Assembly (NCBI GenBank): GCA_030623035.1
Contig: JAUXFK010000051.1
Span: 1-13,289, forward strand
DNA length: 13,289 nucleotides
Direction of reading: 5' to 3'
DNA from: Deltaproteobacteria bacterium
GTDB taxonomy: Bacteria; Desulfobacterota; UBA8473
Under the pieces are notes generated by a model. That model worked only from the letters and a program-made list of their open reading frames with translations. It had not been told where the DNA came from and did not search any database. Within the stretch, counting starts at the first letter, position 1. Each line of letters opens with the position of its first letter. This document shows, in pieces, positions 1-6,765 of this stretch. Position numbers and translations under genes: made by a program.

Positions 1-126
1 GCTCAAACAGCTGCACGCGTCATAATGTGACCACCAATGCTGTGTTAACTCAATAGTCATTATATTCTATTTAAATTATTCAATAACAATTAATTTCCTG
101 TGACTCTTTCGACCAAATACAACTAC

Positions 127-651
127 ATGATGGAAGATGAAAATCTGGTCTTACTTTACTCTAAGGAGGAGATTGCCCAAAAGATTACGGACATTGCCAA
201 CCAAATCACAAAAGACTACCAAAATAAAGAAGTAATACTGGTTGGTATCCTGAAAGGGGCTTTTGTGTTCCTGGCCGATCTGATGAGGAACCTCAGGATA
301 CCGCTCAAAATCGATTTTGTGAGACTTTCGAGCTATGGATCAAAATCAAAATCATCTGGAGAGATAATGATTACCAAGGATATTGATCTCTCTATTGAAG
401 GGAAGGATGTTGTTATTGTGGAGGATATACTCGATAGCGGATTGACCCTTTCCTTTCTAATTGAGAAGTTAAAAGCAAAAAAACCAAAATCTTTAAGATC
501 ATGCGTATTGATAAATAAGACAGAGAGACAGGAAATAAAAATCGAAGCGGACTATGTTGCCTTTAGATTAGAAGAAGGTTTTGTTGTAGGATATGGATTG
601 GATTTTGATGAAAGGTATAGACACTTACCGGATATCTATAAAATTATTTAG
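127..651 (+). CDS. hpt: Hypoxanthine/guanine phosphoribosyltransferase
   Basis: Transfers the phosphoribosyl group of PRPP to hypoxanthine or guanine, giving IMP or GMP in the cytosol (purine salvage). With the ATG at 127 the protein has 174 residues, normal for bacterial HPRT. The PRPP-binding motif VVIVEDILDSGLTL is at about residues 95-108, with the acidic pair ED followed by D-S-G. The pyrophosphate loop region (VGILKGAFVFLADLM) lies near residues 39-53. The C-terminal GLDFDERYRHLPDIY block is the usual family ending that contacts the purine and magnesium. The frame stays open to a GTG at 100, but the extra nine residues look unlike the family. ATGs at 127 and 130 are both possible, and none of the three starts has a clear Shine-Dalgarno. 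The stop codon overlaps the ribosome binding site of the next gene, so the two are probably cotranscribed. Function is confident; the start is uncertain. Confidence 0.93.
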   Translation: MMEDENLVLLYSKEEIAQKITDIANQITKDYQNKEVILVGILKGAFVFLADLMRNLRIPLKIDFVRLSSYGSKSKSSGEIMITKDIDLSIEGKDVVIVEDILDSGLTLSFLIEKLKAKKPKSLRSCVLINKTERQEIKIEADYVAFRLEEGFVVGYGLDFDERYRHLPDIYKII

Positions 652-660
652 GAGAAAGCC

Positions 661-1413
661 ATGATTGTCCAGTGCGAAAGATGCCAAACGAAATTCAGGG
701 TTGATGACGAAAAGGTGCCGGAAAAGGGAATCAAGGCAAGGTGTTCTAAATGCCAAAATGTCTTTCGAATCGAACCATCTTCCATTTTGACTGCCAGGCC
801 CCCGGAAGTGCCCAAAATAAAACGAGAACATGAAAAAATCTCTCCATCCGACAGAGGTAAGCAAGCAAAAGAAAGGAAACCGCTTTCAAAAAGTTTAGTT
901 ATTCTATTGATACTCATTCTTTTGGGAAGCGGTATATACCTCTTTCGAGACAAGCTGGCCGATATTAACTGGATAAAAACAAATACTTCCAGGATAAAAA
1001 ATTATATCGGTTATATTATACCATTTGGAGGGGATATTATCTTCTCTGAAGACAATACGCAGGGATACTATCTTACCAATATCAAAACCGGCAGGATATT
1101 TATTGTAACGGGTGAGGCGATAAATAACTATTCTAAGCCAAAGAGTTTCCTCAAGGTGAAAGGCATTCTTTTTGACAACACGACCAACAAGATAACGGAA
1201 AAAGAGGTATACTGCGGAAACATCCTGTCTAATAATGAATTGATAAAACTGGAAGCTTCTCAGATCAACTCCCGTCTAAACAATCCAAGGGGAGAATCTT
1301 CAATAAATACAGCCGTTCCCCCCCAAAAAGCCATTCCTTTTATGATCGTTTTTTTTAATTTACCATCTGAAGTGAAAGAGTTTAGTGTTGAATCAACAGG
1401 TTTTGAAAGTTGA
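661..1413 (+). CDS. Zinc-ribbon (MJ0042-type) and DUF3426 single-span membrane protein
   Basis: Protein of unknown function, 250 residues. The N-terminus is a zinc ribbon of the MJ0042/zinc_ribbon_5 type with two CxxC knuckles (C5/C8 and C28/C31). A charged, Pro/Lys-rich linker follows (about 40-77), then one hydrophobic helix at about 78-95. The C-terminal domain (about 125-249) resembles DUF3426: G-x-I-x-N-x-S-like start, 'FLKVKGILFD', 'KEVYCGN' and a closing 'PFMIVFFNLP' strand. This layout is common in deltaproteobacteria. The zinc ribbon would be cytoplasmic and the DUF3426 domain periplasmic, by the usual positive-inside reasoning. The Shine-Dalgarno AGGAGA (650-655) supports the ATG at 661 and overlaps the hpt stop codon. 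No reaction can be assigned. Pairing with hpt suggests cotranscription, not necessarily a shared job. Confidence 0.8.
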   Translation: MIVQCERCQTKFRVDDEKVPEKGIKARCSKCQNVFRIEPSSILTARPPEVPKIKREHEKISPSDRGKQAKERKPLSKSLVILLILILLGSGIYLFRDKLADINWIKTNTSRIKNYIGYIIPFGGDIIFSEDNTQGYYLTNIKTGRIFIVTGEAINNYSKPKSFLKVKGILFDNTTNKITEKEVYCGNILSNNELIKLEASQINSRLNNPRGESSINTAVPPQKAIPFMIVFFNLPSEVKEFSVESTGFES

Positions 1414-1419
1414 AATGTC

Positions 1420-1445
1420 AGGATTTGAGGCATTCAAAAAATCCT
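1420..1445. terminator. Weak inverted repeat between convergent genes
   Basis: AGGATTT (1420-1426) pairs perfectly with AAATCCT (1439-1445) across a 12-base loop. It fills the 32-base gap between two convergent genes. The position suits a bidirectional terminator, but the stem is short and AT-rich and neither strand has a clear T-run after it. Confidence 0.25.
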
Positions 1446-3503
1446 CTATGCCATTGCCTCCTCAGTCAATTCAATAATATCTTTTCCGGTTAAGGTCTCT
1501 TGCACATCCTTTTCCTTTATGGCATCCTCAAACATGGTCAGGCAGTAAGGACAAGCAGTTGATATCAGGTTAGGATTGATATCAAGGGCGTCTTGCAGCC
1601 GCATTTCGTTTATCCTCTTTCCCAGGTGTTCTTCCATCCACATACGACCTCCACCGGCACCGCAGCAGATACTCTTTGCTCTATTCCTTTCCATTTCTAC
1701 CAAATTCACCCCTGGAATGGCCTGCAATATTTTTCTGGGGGCATCGTATACCGTATTATACCTGCCCAGGTAGCAGGAATCGTGATAAGTTATGGTCTTA
1801 TCAATCGGTTTAGAGAGTTTCAGTTTGCCCTTTTCAATTAAATCTAAGATGAATTCCGTGGAATGCACCACCTCAAAATCCCCTCCAAATTGAGGATATT
1901 CATTTTTTAGTGTATTGTAGCAGTGCGGGCACTGGGTTACGATCTTCTTTACATTATAACCCTTTAATATTTCTATCGTTTCTGTAGCTAGCATCTGGTA
2001 GAGGTATTCATTCCCAATCCTTCTTGCCGAATCACCACAGCACTTCTCCTCTGCACCGAGTATCCCAAAATTAACACCGACCTTTTTAAAAATATTGACA
2101 AGAGCAGTCGATATCTTCTTATTACGTTCATCGAAAGATCCTGCACAGCCAACCCAATATAGTATATCTACATTGCTGTCCTCTGACAGTATCTTGATTC
2201 CCAGATCCTTTGCCCAATCCGCCCTGGTAGCCCATCCAATACCCCACGGATTACTGTTATTCTCCATATTCCTAAAGACTGCCTGAATCTCCGGGGGGAA
2301 ATTGCTCTCCATCAAAACCATATAGCGACGCATGTCCACTATCTTATCCACATGCTCATTACATACCGGACATTGCTCCATACAAGAACCACATGTTACA
2401 CAAGACCAGATCTTGTCTTCGGATACGACTCCTCCGATCAGGGCCGGGCCATCATAGCCGGATTCCGCTGCTTCTGCCTGCGCATCTGTTCCTGACTCAC
2501 TTCCATTATTGCCACCTAGCAGATGGGGACCCTTTTCCAGAAGGTGCACTTTCATATCATGGATCAAATGCCTTGGGGAAAGAGGTTTTTCAGAAAGATG
2601 GGCCGGACAGTTGATCTCACATCTCCCACATTCGGCACATGTGTAAAGATCGAGTAACTGCTTCCAGGTGAATTCCTCAATATTGGATACACCGAATGTC
2701 TCTGCTTCTTCCATGTCTAATATTGGCCTGAGGGCACCTCTCGGCTCCATGGACTTGAAGAAGAGATTGAATGGAGCAAGAATGAGGTGGAGATGCTTTG
2801 AGTATGGAATAAGCACCATAAATCCAAGGACGAGGAGGCAGTGGATCCACCATGATGCGATAAAGAGGGCCTCCTGGGTCGTTCTTTCAATACCCATATT
2901 GTTAAATAAACCGGCAAAGGCTACGCCGATAAATGCCATGCTCGCAGTTTCGTGTGGGTCTATATTGACCTCAAACCCCTCCATCAAGAAATGAAAGACC
3001 ATCAGAGAAGCTATTATACCCATTATAATCGCAGCCTCTGGAGTGGACTCCAACCTTGAAGGTCTCACCACGTATCTTCTTAATAGTCCCCAGACAACCC
3101 CGGTTATGACCATCAATGCAACGATATCGAGCAACAAGGGAAAATAGCCTGCAAAGGTATCCCCCAGGATATGAAAGGAAAGGCCGGGTATAAAACCTCT
3201 TCCGAACATAAATAGATAACTGAAGGCAAAGCATAAAAACCCGTAAAATATCATCGCATGGCCCAGACCGGCCAGATCTTTTGCAGTTACGTCTTTAAGT
3301 ACGCATAACTGAAGAAGTATCCTTTTTAGGGCGAACATTATCCTTGCACCTATATCATTGAATCTGTCATCCTCTTTTCCAATGCGCAAAATAAAGTAGA
3401 GGTGCTTGACCCTGTTTATAAAAAAGGCCAATGCTACAATTATTGCAATGGCCAATAGTATAAAATTTGGAATACCCAGGATTTTATAAACGGCTACATT
3501 CAT
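1446..3503 (-). CDS. Membrane haem b / Fe-S oxidoreductase (Etf:menaquinone oxidoreductase type, DUF224/CCG)
   Basis: Predicted to take electrons from EtfAB and reduce menaquinone in the membrane. The 685 residues divide into a NarI-like membrane half with about six hydrophobic helices (roughly 13-30, 80-100, 120-141, 157-175, 188-205, 213-233; His residues such as H82, H171 and H221 could ligate haem b) and a soluble half. The soluble half holds two CxxCxxCxxxCP 4Fe-4S motifs (C289-C299 and C368-C378). Two CCG domains follow, with cysteines C453, C488/C489, C525/C528 and C577, C613/C614, C651/C654, as in HdrD/GlpC-type proteins. A Gly/Ser/Ala-rich linker (about 330-352) separates the 4Fe-4S motifs. 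The start has a strong GGAGGA site at 3505-3513. It lies downstream of etfA in the same direction, a pairing known from syntrophic and sulfate-reducing fatty-acid degraders. Domain content is certain; the electron partner is inferred from context. Confidence 0.88.
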   Translation of the reverse strand: MNVAVYKILGIPNFILLAIAIIVALAFFINRVKHLYFILRIGKEDDRFNDIGARIMFALKRILLQLCVLKDVTAKDLAGLGHAMIFYGFLCFAFSYLFMFGRGFIPGLSFHILGDTFAGYFPLLLDIVALMVITGVVWGLLRRYVVRPSRLESTPEAAIIMGIIASLMVFHFLMEGFEVNIDPHETASMAFIGVAFAGLFNNMGIERTTQEALFIASWWIHCLLVLGFMVLIPYSKHLHLILAPFNLFFKSMEPRGALRPILDMEEAETFGVSNIEEFTWKQLLDLYTCAECGRCEINCPAHLSEKPLSPRHLIHDMKVHLLEKGPHLLGGNNGSESGTDAQAEAAESGYDGPALIGGVVSEDKIWSCVTCGSCMEQCPVCNEHVDKIVDMRRYMVLMESNFPPEIQAVFRNMENNSNPWGIGWATRADWAKDLGIKILSEDSNVDILYWVGCAGSFDERNKKISTALVNIFKKVGVNFGILGAEEKCCGDSARRIGNEYLYQMLATETIEILKGYNVKKIVTQCPHCYNTLKNEYPQFGGDFEVVHSTEFILDLIEKGKLKLSKPIDKTITYHDSCYLGRYNTVYDAPRKILQAIPGVNLVEMERNRAKSICCGAGGGRMWMEEHLGKRINEMRLQDALDINPNLISTACPYCLTMFEDAIKEKDVQETLTGKDIIELTEEAMA

Positions 3504-3600
3504 GACTCCTCCTATCTTTGACGGGGTCTTACAATGTTTTGGAATTAAAAATTTATTGTTGTTTAAATGATATTATTGAAAATAAAAATAAATTTTCCGG
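3504..3600 (-). promoter_or_regulatory. AT-rich leader of the membrane oxidoreductase gene
   Basis: Very AT-rich stretch between the hairpin at 3624-3657 and the start at 3503. It contains the ribosome binding site and may hold a separate promoter. I could not pick a convincing -35/-10 pair, so only a probable leader or promoter region is claimed. Confidence 0.3.
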
Positions 3601-3623
3601 GTTTTTACTAACGGCTATTCCTT

Positions 3624-3657
3624 AAGAAGCCCATGGATAATAATACATGGGCTTCTT
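3624..3657 (-). terminator. 12-bp perfect hairpin downstream of etfA
   Basis: AAGAAGCCCATG (3624-3635) is the exact reverse complement of CATGGGCTTCTT (3646-3657), with a 10-base AT-only loop apart from its first G. It lies 46 bases past the etfA stop and about 120 bases before the next start. It looks like a terminator or a transcript-stabilising hairpin. The tail on the minus strand (AAGGAATAGCC) is not a clean T-run, so termination may be partial. It would set the level of the membrane oxidoreductase relative to EtfAB. Confidence 0.6.
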
Positions 3658-3703
3658 CAGATAATCTTGCTTCCTAAGCTTATGCGATAAAGGCATTCCT
3701 TTG

Positions 3704-4696
3704 TTAACTGTCAGCCTTTAATTTCTTAAATTCTTCCGTAAGGACAGGTATAACTTTAAACAAATCGTCGACTATACCATAATCGGCCTTTTGGAATATT
3801 GGGGCATCCGAGTCTTTATTTATAGCAACTATAAACTTAGAGGTGCTCATGCCTGCCAGATGCTGAATCGCACCGGAGATACCACATGCGATATATAGGT
3901 TTGGGGAAACGACCTTCCCGGTTTGTCCTACCTGGTCTGATACGGCTTTCCAACCAGCATCCACAGCTGCCCTTGAAGCGCCGACTGTTGCACCGAGGAC
4001 ATCGGCCAACTCTTCTAACATCTGGAAATTCTCTGGTCCTTTCATCCCCCTTCCACCTGATACAATAATCTCTGCTTCAGTAAGGTCAGCTCTTTCACCG
4101 GCAGTCTTTACAAACTCCTGTATGGTCGTACGAATATCGTCAGGATTGATATTCACATCGACTTTTATTATCTCAGGCTTCTTGGACTCATCCGGCGGAG
4201 TAACGGGTAAGGCATTGGGCCTCACCGATGCCATGTTTGTTTTGCTACCGGAAAAGGATATATCTGTATATGCCTTTCCTGCAAACATTGGTCTTGTTAC
4301 AGTTAACTTGCCATCATCTAGGCCTACCCCTGTACAGTCTGTTGCCAATCCTGCCTCCAGTCTGGCAGCAACCCTTGGAGAAAGATCCTTGCCCAGTATT
4401 GTAGCCCCGTAAAGAACGATGGATGGTTCATTTTCTTTAATCAACTCGGTTAAAACCTTAGAGTAAGCATCTGTCGTATAATCTTTTAATACTTCATGAT
4501 CGGCCAGATATACTTTATTTGCACCATAGTGTCCGAGTTGTTCTGCTAAGGGCTCTACATTTTGACCCATAAGTACAGCTGAAACATCTCCCCCTAGTTT
4601 TTCAGCCATCTTCTTAGCTTCACTTATCATCTCCAACGCTACTTTTTTTATCTTACCTTCCTTAGCTTCTGCAAATACCCATATACTATTAGACAT
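3704..4696 (-). CDS. etfA: Electron transfer flavoprotein subunit alpha
   Basis: Alpha subunit of the EtfAB heterodimer, which accepts electrons from acyl-CoA dehydrogenases on FAD. It has 330 residues, normal for the family. The N-terminal ETF domain spans about 1-190. The C-terminal FAD-binding domain (about 200-325) has the hallmark motifs: SGGRGMKGPENF (213-224), GASRAAVDAGW (239-249), QVGQTGKVVSP (255-265), SGAIQHLAGM (274-283) and AINKDSDAPIF (291-301). A strong AGGAGGGGG site precedes the ATG at 4696. The gap from the etfB stop is only 17 bases, so etfB and etfA form one transcription unit. No extra ferredoxin domain is fused at the N-terminus, unlike some anaerobic EtfA proteins. Assignment is firm; which dehydrogenase feeds it cannot be told here. 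Confidence 0.96.
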   Translation of the reverse strand: MSNSIWVFAEAKEGKIKKVALEMISEAKKMAEKLGGDVSAVLMGQNVEPLAEQLGHYGANKVYLADHEVLKDYTTDAYSKVLTELIKENEPSIVLYGATILGKDLSPRVAARLEAGLATDCTGVGLDDGKLTVTRPMFAGKAYTDISFSGSKTNMASVRPNALPVTPPDESKKPEIIKVDVNINPDDIRTTIQEFVKTAGERADLTEAEIIVSGGRGMKGPENFQMLEELADVLGATVGASRAAVDAGWKAVSDQVGQTGKVVSPNLYIACGISGAIQHLAGMSTSKFIVAINKDSDAPIFQKADYGIVDDLFKVIPVLTEEFKKLKADS

Positions 4697-4713
4697 TATT
4701 ACCCCCTCCTTTC

Positions 4714-5508
4714 TTAAATAACCTTGGCTTCTTCTCTTAGAAGCTGAACAAGTTTGGGGGCGGTCTCCTGAGGTCCTTCCCCTTCGATAATCTTACCAGC
4801 AGCCCTTTCAGGAGGAGCGGTATACTTTGTAATCATCGTCTTTGAACCATTGCAACCGACACTGTCCGCATTCAGCCCTAATGCTGCGAGATCCTTAACA
4901 TCAAGGGGCTTTTTCTTTGCCTTCATTATTCCAGGCAACGAGGCATATCTAGGTTCATTCAGTCCCTTCTGTGTTGTAAGAACAGCAGGTAATAAAACCT
5001 TAAGCACCTCTATTCCTCCTTCCACCTGACGATCTACTACAGCGGATTTCTTGTCATCAGCGACCTGAAGCTTTTGGATCAGCGAAACATGGGGAAGCCC
5101 AAGTAACTCGGCCAGGATCTGTCCTACTTGTGAGAGATCATCATCCACGGCCTGTTTTCCACAGAAGATTACATCGTATTCTAACCCTTTTAACGCCTCT
5201 GCCAATGCCTTAGCTGTAGCAAAGGCATCACCACCTTCGAATGCAGGATCATCCAATTGCACTGCCTTGTCTACTCCCATAGCCAAACCCGTCCTTATGG
5301 TCTCAACGACTCTGCTTGGCCCCATACAAAGAATGGTAGCTGAACCACCAAACTTCTCCTTAAGTTTTAATGCCTCTTCCACGCCATATTCATCGTAGGG
5401 GTTCATAACAAACTTCAAATCATCTGTAATGATACCTGAACCATCCGGTTTAATCTTTATTACCGATTCAGTATCTGGCACTTGCTTGACACATACTACT
5501 GAGTTCAC
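4714..5508 (-). CDS. etfB: Electron transfer flavoprotein subunit beta
   Basis: Beta subunit of EtfAB, binding AMP or a second flavin. With the GTG start at 5508 it has 264 residues, opening NSVVCVKQVPDTE, the typical EtfB beginning. The frame stays open to an ATG at 5562, but those 18 extra codons lie mostly inside an inverted-repeat element, and a strong site (AAAGGAGGG) sits 6 bases before the GTG. The beta signature is present: VDRQVEGGIE (158-167), LPAVLTT (173-179), LNEPRYASLPGIMKAKKKP (183-201). The nucleotide-site segment reads GKQAVDDD (117-124). From memory this is closer to canonical, human-type ETF (KQAIDDD) than to the D-G-D form in bifurcating Etfs, so a non-bifurcating role with the membrane oxidoreductase is the better guess. 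Cotranscribed with etfA. Confidence 0.95.
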   Translation of the reverse strand: MNSVVCVKQVPDTESVIKIKPDGSGIITDDLKFVMNPYDEYGVEEALKLKEKFGGSATILCMGPSRVVETIRTGLAMGVDKAVQLDDPAFEGGDAFATAKALAEALKGLEYDVIFCGKQAVDDDLSQVGQILAELLGLPHVSLIQKLQVADDKKSAVVDRQVEGGIEVLKVLLPAVLTTQKGLNEPRYASLPGIMKAKKKPLDVKDLAALGLNADSVGCNGSKTMITKYTAPPERAAGKIIEGEGPQETAPKLVQLLREEAKVI

Positions 5509-5514
5509 CTTAAG

Positions 5515-5523
5515 CCCTCCTTT
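5515..5523 (-). promoter_or_regulatory. Ribosome binding site deciding the etfB start
   Basis: AAAGGAGGG on the minus strand, followed by six bases (CTTAAG) and then GTG at 5508. This is near-perfect anti-16S pairing at ideal spacing. It argues against the upstream ATG at 5562, whose surroundings belong to the repeat element. Confidence 0.85.
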
Positions 5524-5529
5524 TCTATT

Positions 5530-5653
5530 TAGTGTCCATCCGGAAATGGCCCTTTTGCCCAACCTCTACGCCTGCCCCGTTGAATGTGTTGCATATTCCT
5601 TCAGGGTCAGGCTCAGAGGTTGAACAAAATTGCTCATTTCCGAATGGACACTA
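5530..5653. repeat. Inverted-repeat element copy A (MITE/REP-like)
   Basis: A 124-bp imperfect inverted repeat. The left arm (5530-5578) and the reverse complement of the right arm (5604-5653) agree at about 40 of 50 hand-aligned positions, starting with TAGTGTCCAT at both tips. A non-paired centre of about 25 bases separates them. The left arm carries AAATGGCC...TTTTG and the right arm (reversed) AAATGAG...TTTTGTTCAA. The same asymmetry occurs in copy B, so both are members of one family in the same orientation. It sits just upstream of etfB and would form a long hairpin in the etfB leader if transcription starts before it. No transposase is present. I read it as a non-autonomous mobile or REP-like element. 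Confidence 0.75.
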
Positions 5654-5776
5654 TTTATTTGTATTATTAACAAAAATTTTTCTTTATAATGTAAAAAATC
5701 CACCCCCTCTCTAGGTCATTTCTCCTGGTGACTGTATAAGGGCCACAAAACCAGCAAGTTCGCCTTATTCCAGTTA
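5654..5776. other. Spacer between the two repeat elements
   Basis: No gene. On the minus strand it has AT-rich tracts (TTTTTTACATTATAAAG and neighbours) that could hold an etfB promoter, but no -35/-10 pair was convincing. The whole gene-free stretch between tetR and etfB (5509-5935) consists of this spacer, the two repeats and the etfB ribosome binding site. Confidence 0.5.
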
Positions 5777-5922
5777 GTTTTCATCCATAAATGGCCTTTT
5801 TGCTCAATCTCTGTGTCAGGCTCATATTTTAATCTTCGAAATATGTCAATATATATATTCCTGCGGTTAAAATCTTCGCCTTCCTTGACCTTGAACAAAA
5901 ATTCTCATTTCTGGATGAAAAC
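5777..5922. repeat. Inverted-repeat element copy B (MITE/REP-like)
   Basis: A 146-bp inverted repeat bounded by GTTTTCATCCA (5777-5787) and its exact complement TGGATGAAAAC (5912-5922). The arms agree best over the outer 30 bases; the centre (5825-5870) is AT-rich with its own dyad-like TATATAT. The left arm matches the left arm of copy A at about 30 of 43 positions (shared blocks CATCC, AAATGGCC, TTTTGC, CTCT). The right arm shares GAAATGAG and TTTTGTTCAA with the right arm of copy A. The sequence AAAACCAGC occurs at 5747-5755 and again at 5918-5926, overlapping the right tip; it may be chance. The copy lies 13 bases past the tetR stop and could also terminate that transcript. Confidence 0.72.
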
Positions 5923-5935
5923 CAGCCGGCACAAT

Positions 5936-6541
5936 TCAACTCGTATCTTCAACCATGCCCCTGATAAAGACATCACTTATCATCTCTGCAGATTTAGGCA
6001 GGCTGATCCTCCTCTTAGATGATAAGACCCAAAATCTTGCTACTTCGTCTAGTGCTCCCCAAAATGCCCTACTTATAATAATAGGGTCCAATCCTTTTTT
6101 GATTATCCCCACTTCCTGTCCTTCCTTGATTATGCGAGAAATGATCTTTAGATATTCAATAAATTTTTTATTTACATACTCCTTCATGAATTTACTGCTC
6201 TGCCTTAATTCAACCTCCATAATTGCAGCTAAATCCGGGTTCTCTCTCTTCGAATTTAACTGAACAAAAGCAAATCGCTTCAGCTTCTCAAAAGGGTCTT
6301 TGCCTTTTTCAATCTCATGTTTCATACTCTGAATAATTCTTTCCATTTCTTCCTCAAAAAGGGAGATGAGGATATCATCCTTATTCTTAAAATAGAGGTA
6401 GATTGTTCCATCTGCGACTCCTGCTTCCTTGGCAATCTCCGAAACCTTTGAATTATAAAAACCATTCTGCGCAAATACCTTAATGGCCGCCTGAAGAATC
6501 CTCTTGTGTTTGTCCTCTGTCCTTGCTTGTAACCCCCCCAT
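5936..6541 (-). CDS. TetR-family transcriptional repressor, FadR-like (acyl-CoA responsive)
   Basis: DNA-binding repressor, 201 residues, the usual TetR length. The N-terminal helix-turn-helix (about 14-60) includes SEIAKEAGVADGTIYLYFKN (34-53) and then KDDILISLFEEEM. This block is strikingly like Bacillus subtilis FadR (YsiA), whose sequence I recall as VADGTIYLYFKNKEDILISLF. The C-terminal part (about 70-200) also keeps the FadR-like ELRQS segment (MEVELRQSSKF). FadR represses beta-oxidation genes including etfBA and is released by long-chain acyl-CoA. The neighbouring etfBA and a perfect FadR-type palindrome in its own promoter support the same logic here. The ATG at 6541 has a GAGGGG site upstream. 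Ligand and regulon are inferred. Confidence 0.88.
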   Translation of the reverse strand: MGGLQARTEDKHKRILQAAIKVFAQNGFYNSKVSEIAKEAGVADGTIYLYFKNKDDILISLFEEEMERIIQSMKHEIEKGKDPFEKLKRFAFVQLNSKRENPDLAAIMEVELRQSSKFMKEYVNKKFIEYLKIISRIIKEGQEVGIIKKGLDPIIISRAFWGALDEVARFWVLSSKRRISLPKSAEMISDVFIRGMVEDTS

Positions 6542-6569
6542 TTAGCCCCTCAAAATCTCTATAATGATT

Positions 6570-6591
6570 AATGAATGATTATTCATTCATT
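6570..6591. promoter_or_regulatory. FadR-type operator palindrome
   Basis: Perfect 9-bp inverted repeat, AATGAATGA (6570-6578) and TCATTCATT (6583-6591), around TTAT. The minus strand reads TGAATGAATAATCATTCA (6589-6572), which fits the Bacillus FadR consensus as I remember it (TGAATGAMTANTCATTCA) at every position. It covers the predicted transcription start of the FadR-like gene, a typical place for autorepression. Confidence 0.82.
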
Positions 6592-6595
6592 TTGA

Positions 6596-6624
6596 AATTT
6601 AACACAGGGGCAATTTGCTGTCAA
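6596..6624 (-). promoter_or_regulatory. Sigma70-type promoter of the FadR-like gene
   Basis: Minus strand: TTGACA (-35, 6624-6619), 17-base spacer, TAAATT (-10, 6601-6596). The -35 is a perfect consensus match and the spacing is ideal; the -10 matches 4 of 6. The operator palindrome begins 4 bases downstream of the -10. Confidence 0.72.
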
Positions 6625-6765
6625 GAATTTTTATTATACTCCGATATCAGCTAAACTTCTCGACCCTTACGGCACATACCTTATATTACAGTATCTTTGG
6701 ATAAGGTCTATCGCATTTTTGTTAACATATTTGCCGGTGCCTCTCTGAGATGAAACAGGACGAAA

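Noticed and set aside
1..126. Possible promoter for hpt (TTAACT, 17 bases, TATTTA near 44-72)
   Set aside because: Both boxes are poor matches in AT-rich DNA and no clear ribosome binding site follows, so no call was made.
5716..5898. Small open frame of about 60 codons on the minus strand across copy B
   Set aside because: It runs through the inverted repeat and has no ribosome binding site. Its content follows from the repeat, as does the false extension of EtfB next to copy A.
5747..5926. AAAACCAGC on both sides of copy B as a target-site duplication
   Set aside because: The left copy lies 21 bases outside the element tip and the right one overlaps the tip, so the geometry does not fit a duplication.
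5813..6022. Small open frame on the plus strand across copy B into tetR
   Set aside because: Overlaps both the repeat and the 3' end of a clear TetR gene; the apparent peptide similarity to the opposite strand is a by-product of the inverted repeat.
6678..6707. ACCTTAT / ATAAGGT inverted repeat downstream of the FAD oxidoreductase
   Set aside because: Only 7 bp with a 16-base loop and no T-run; too weak to call a terminator.
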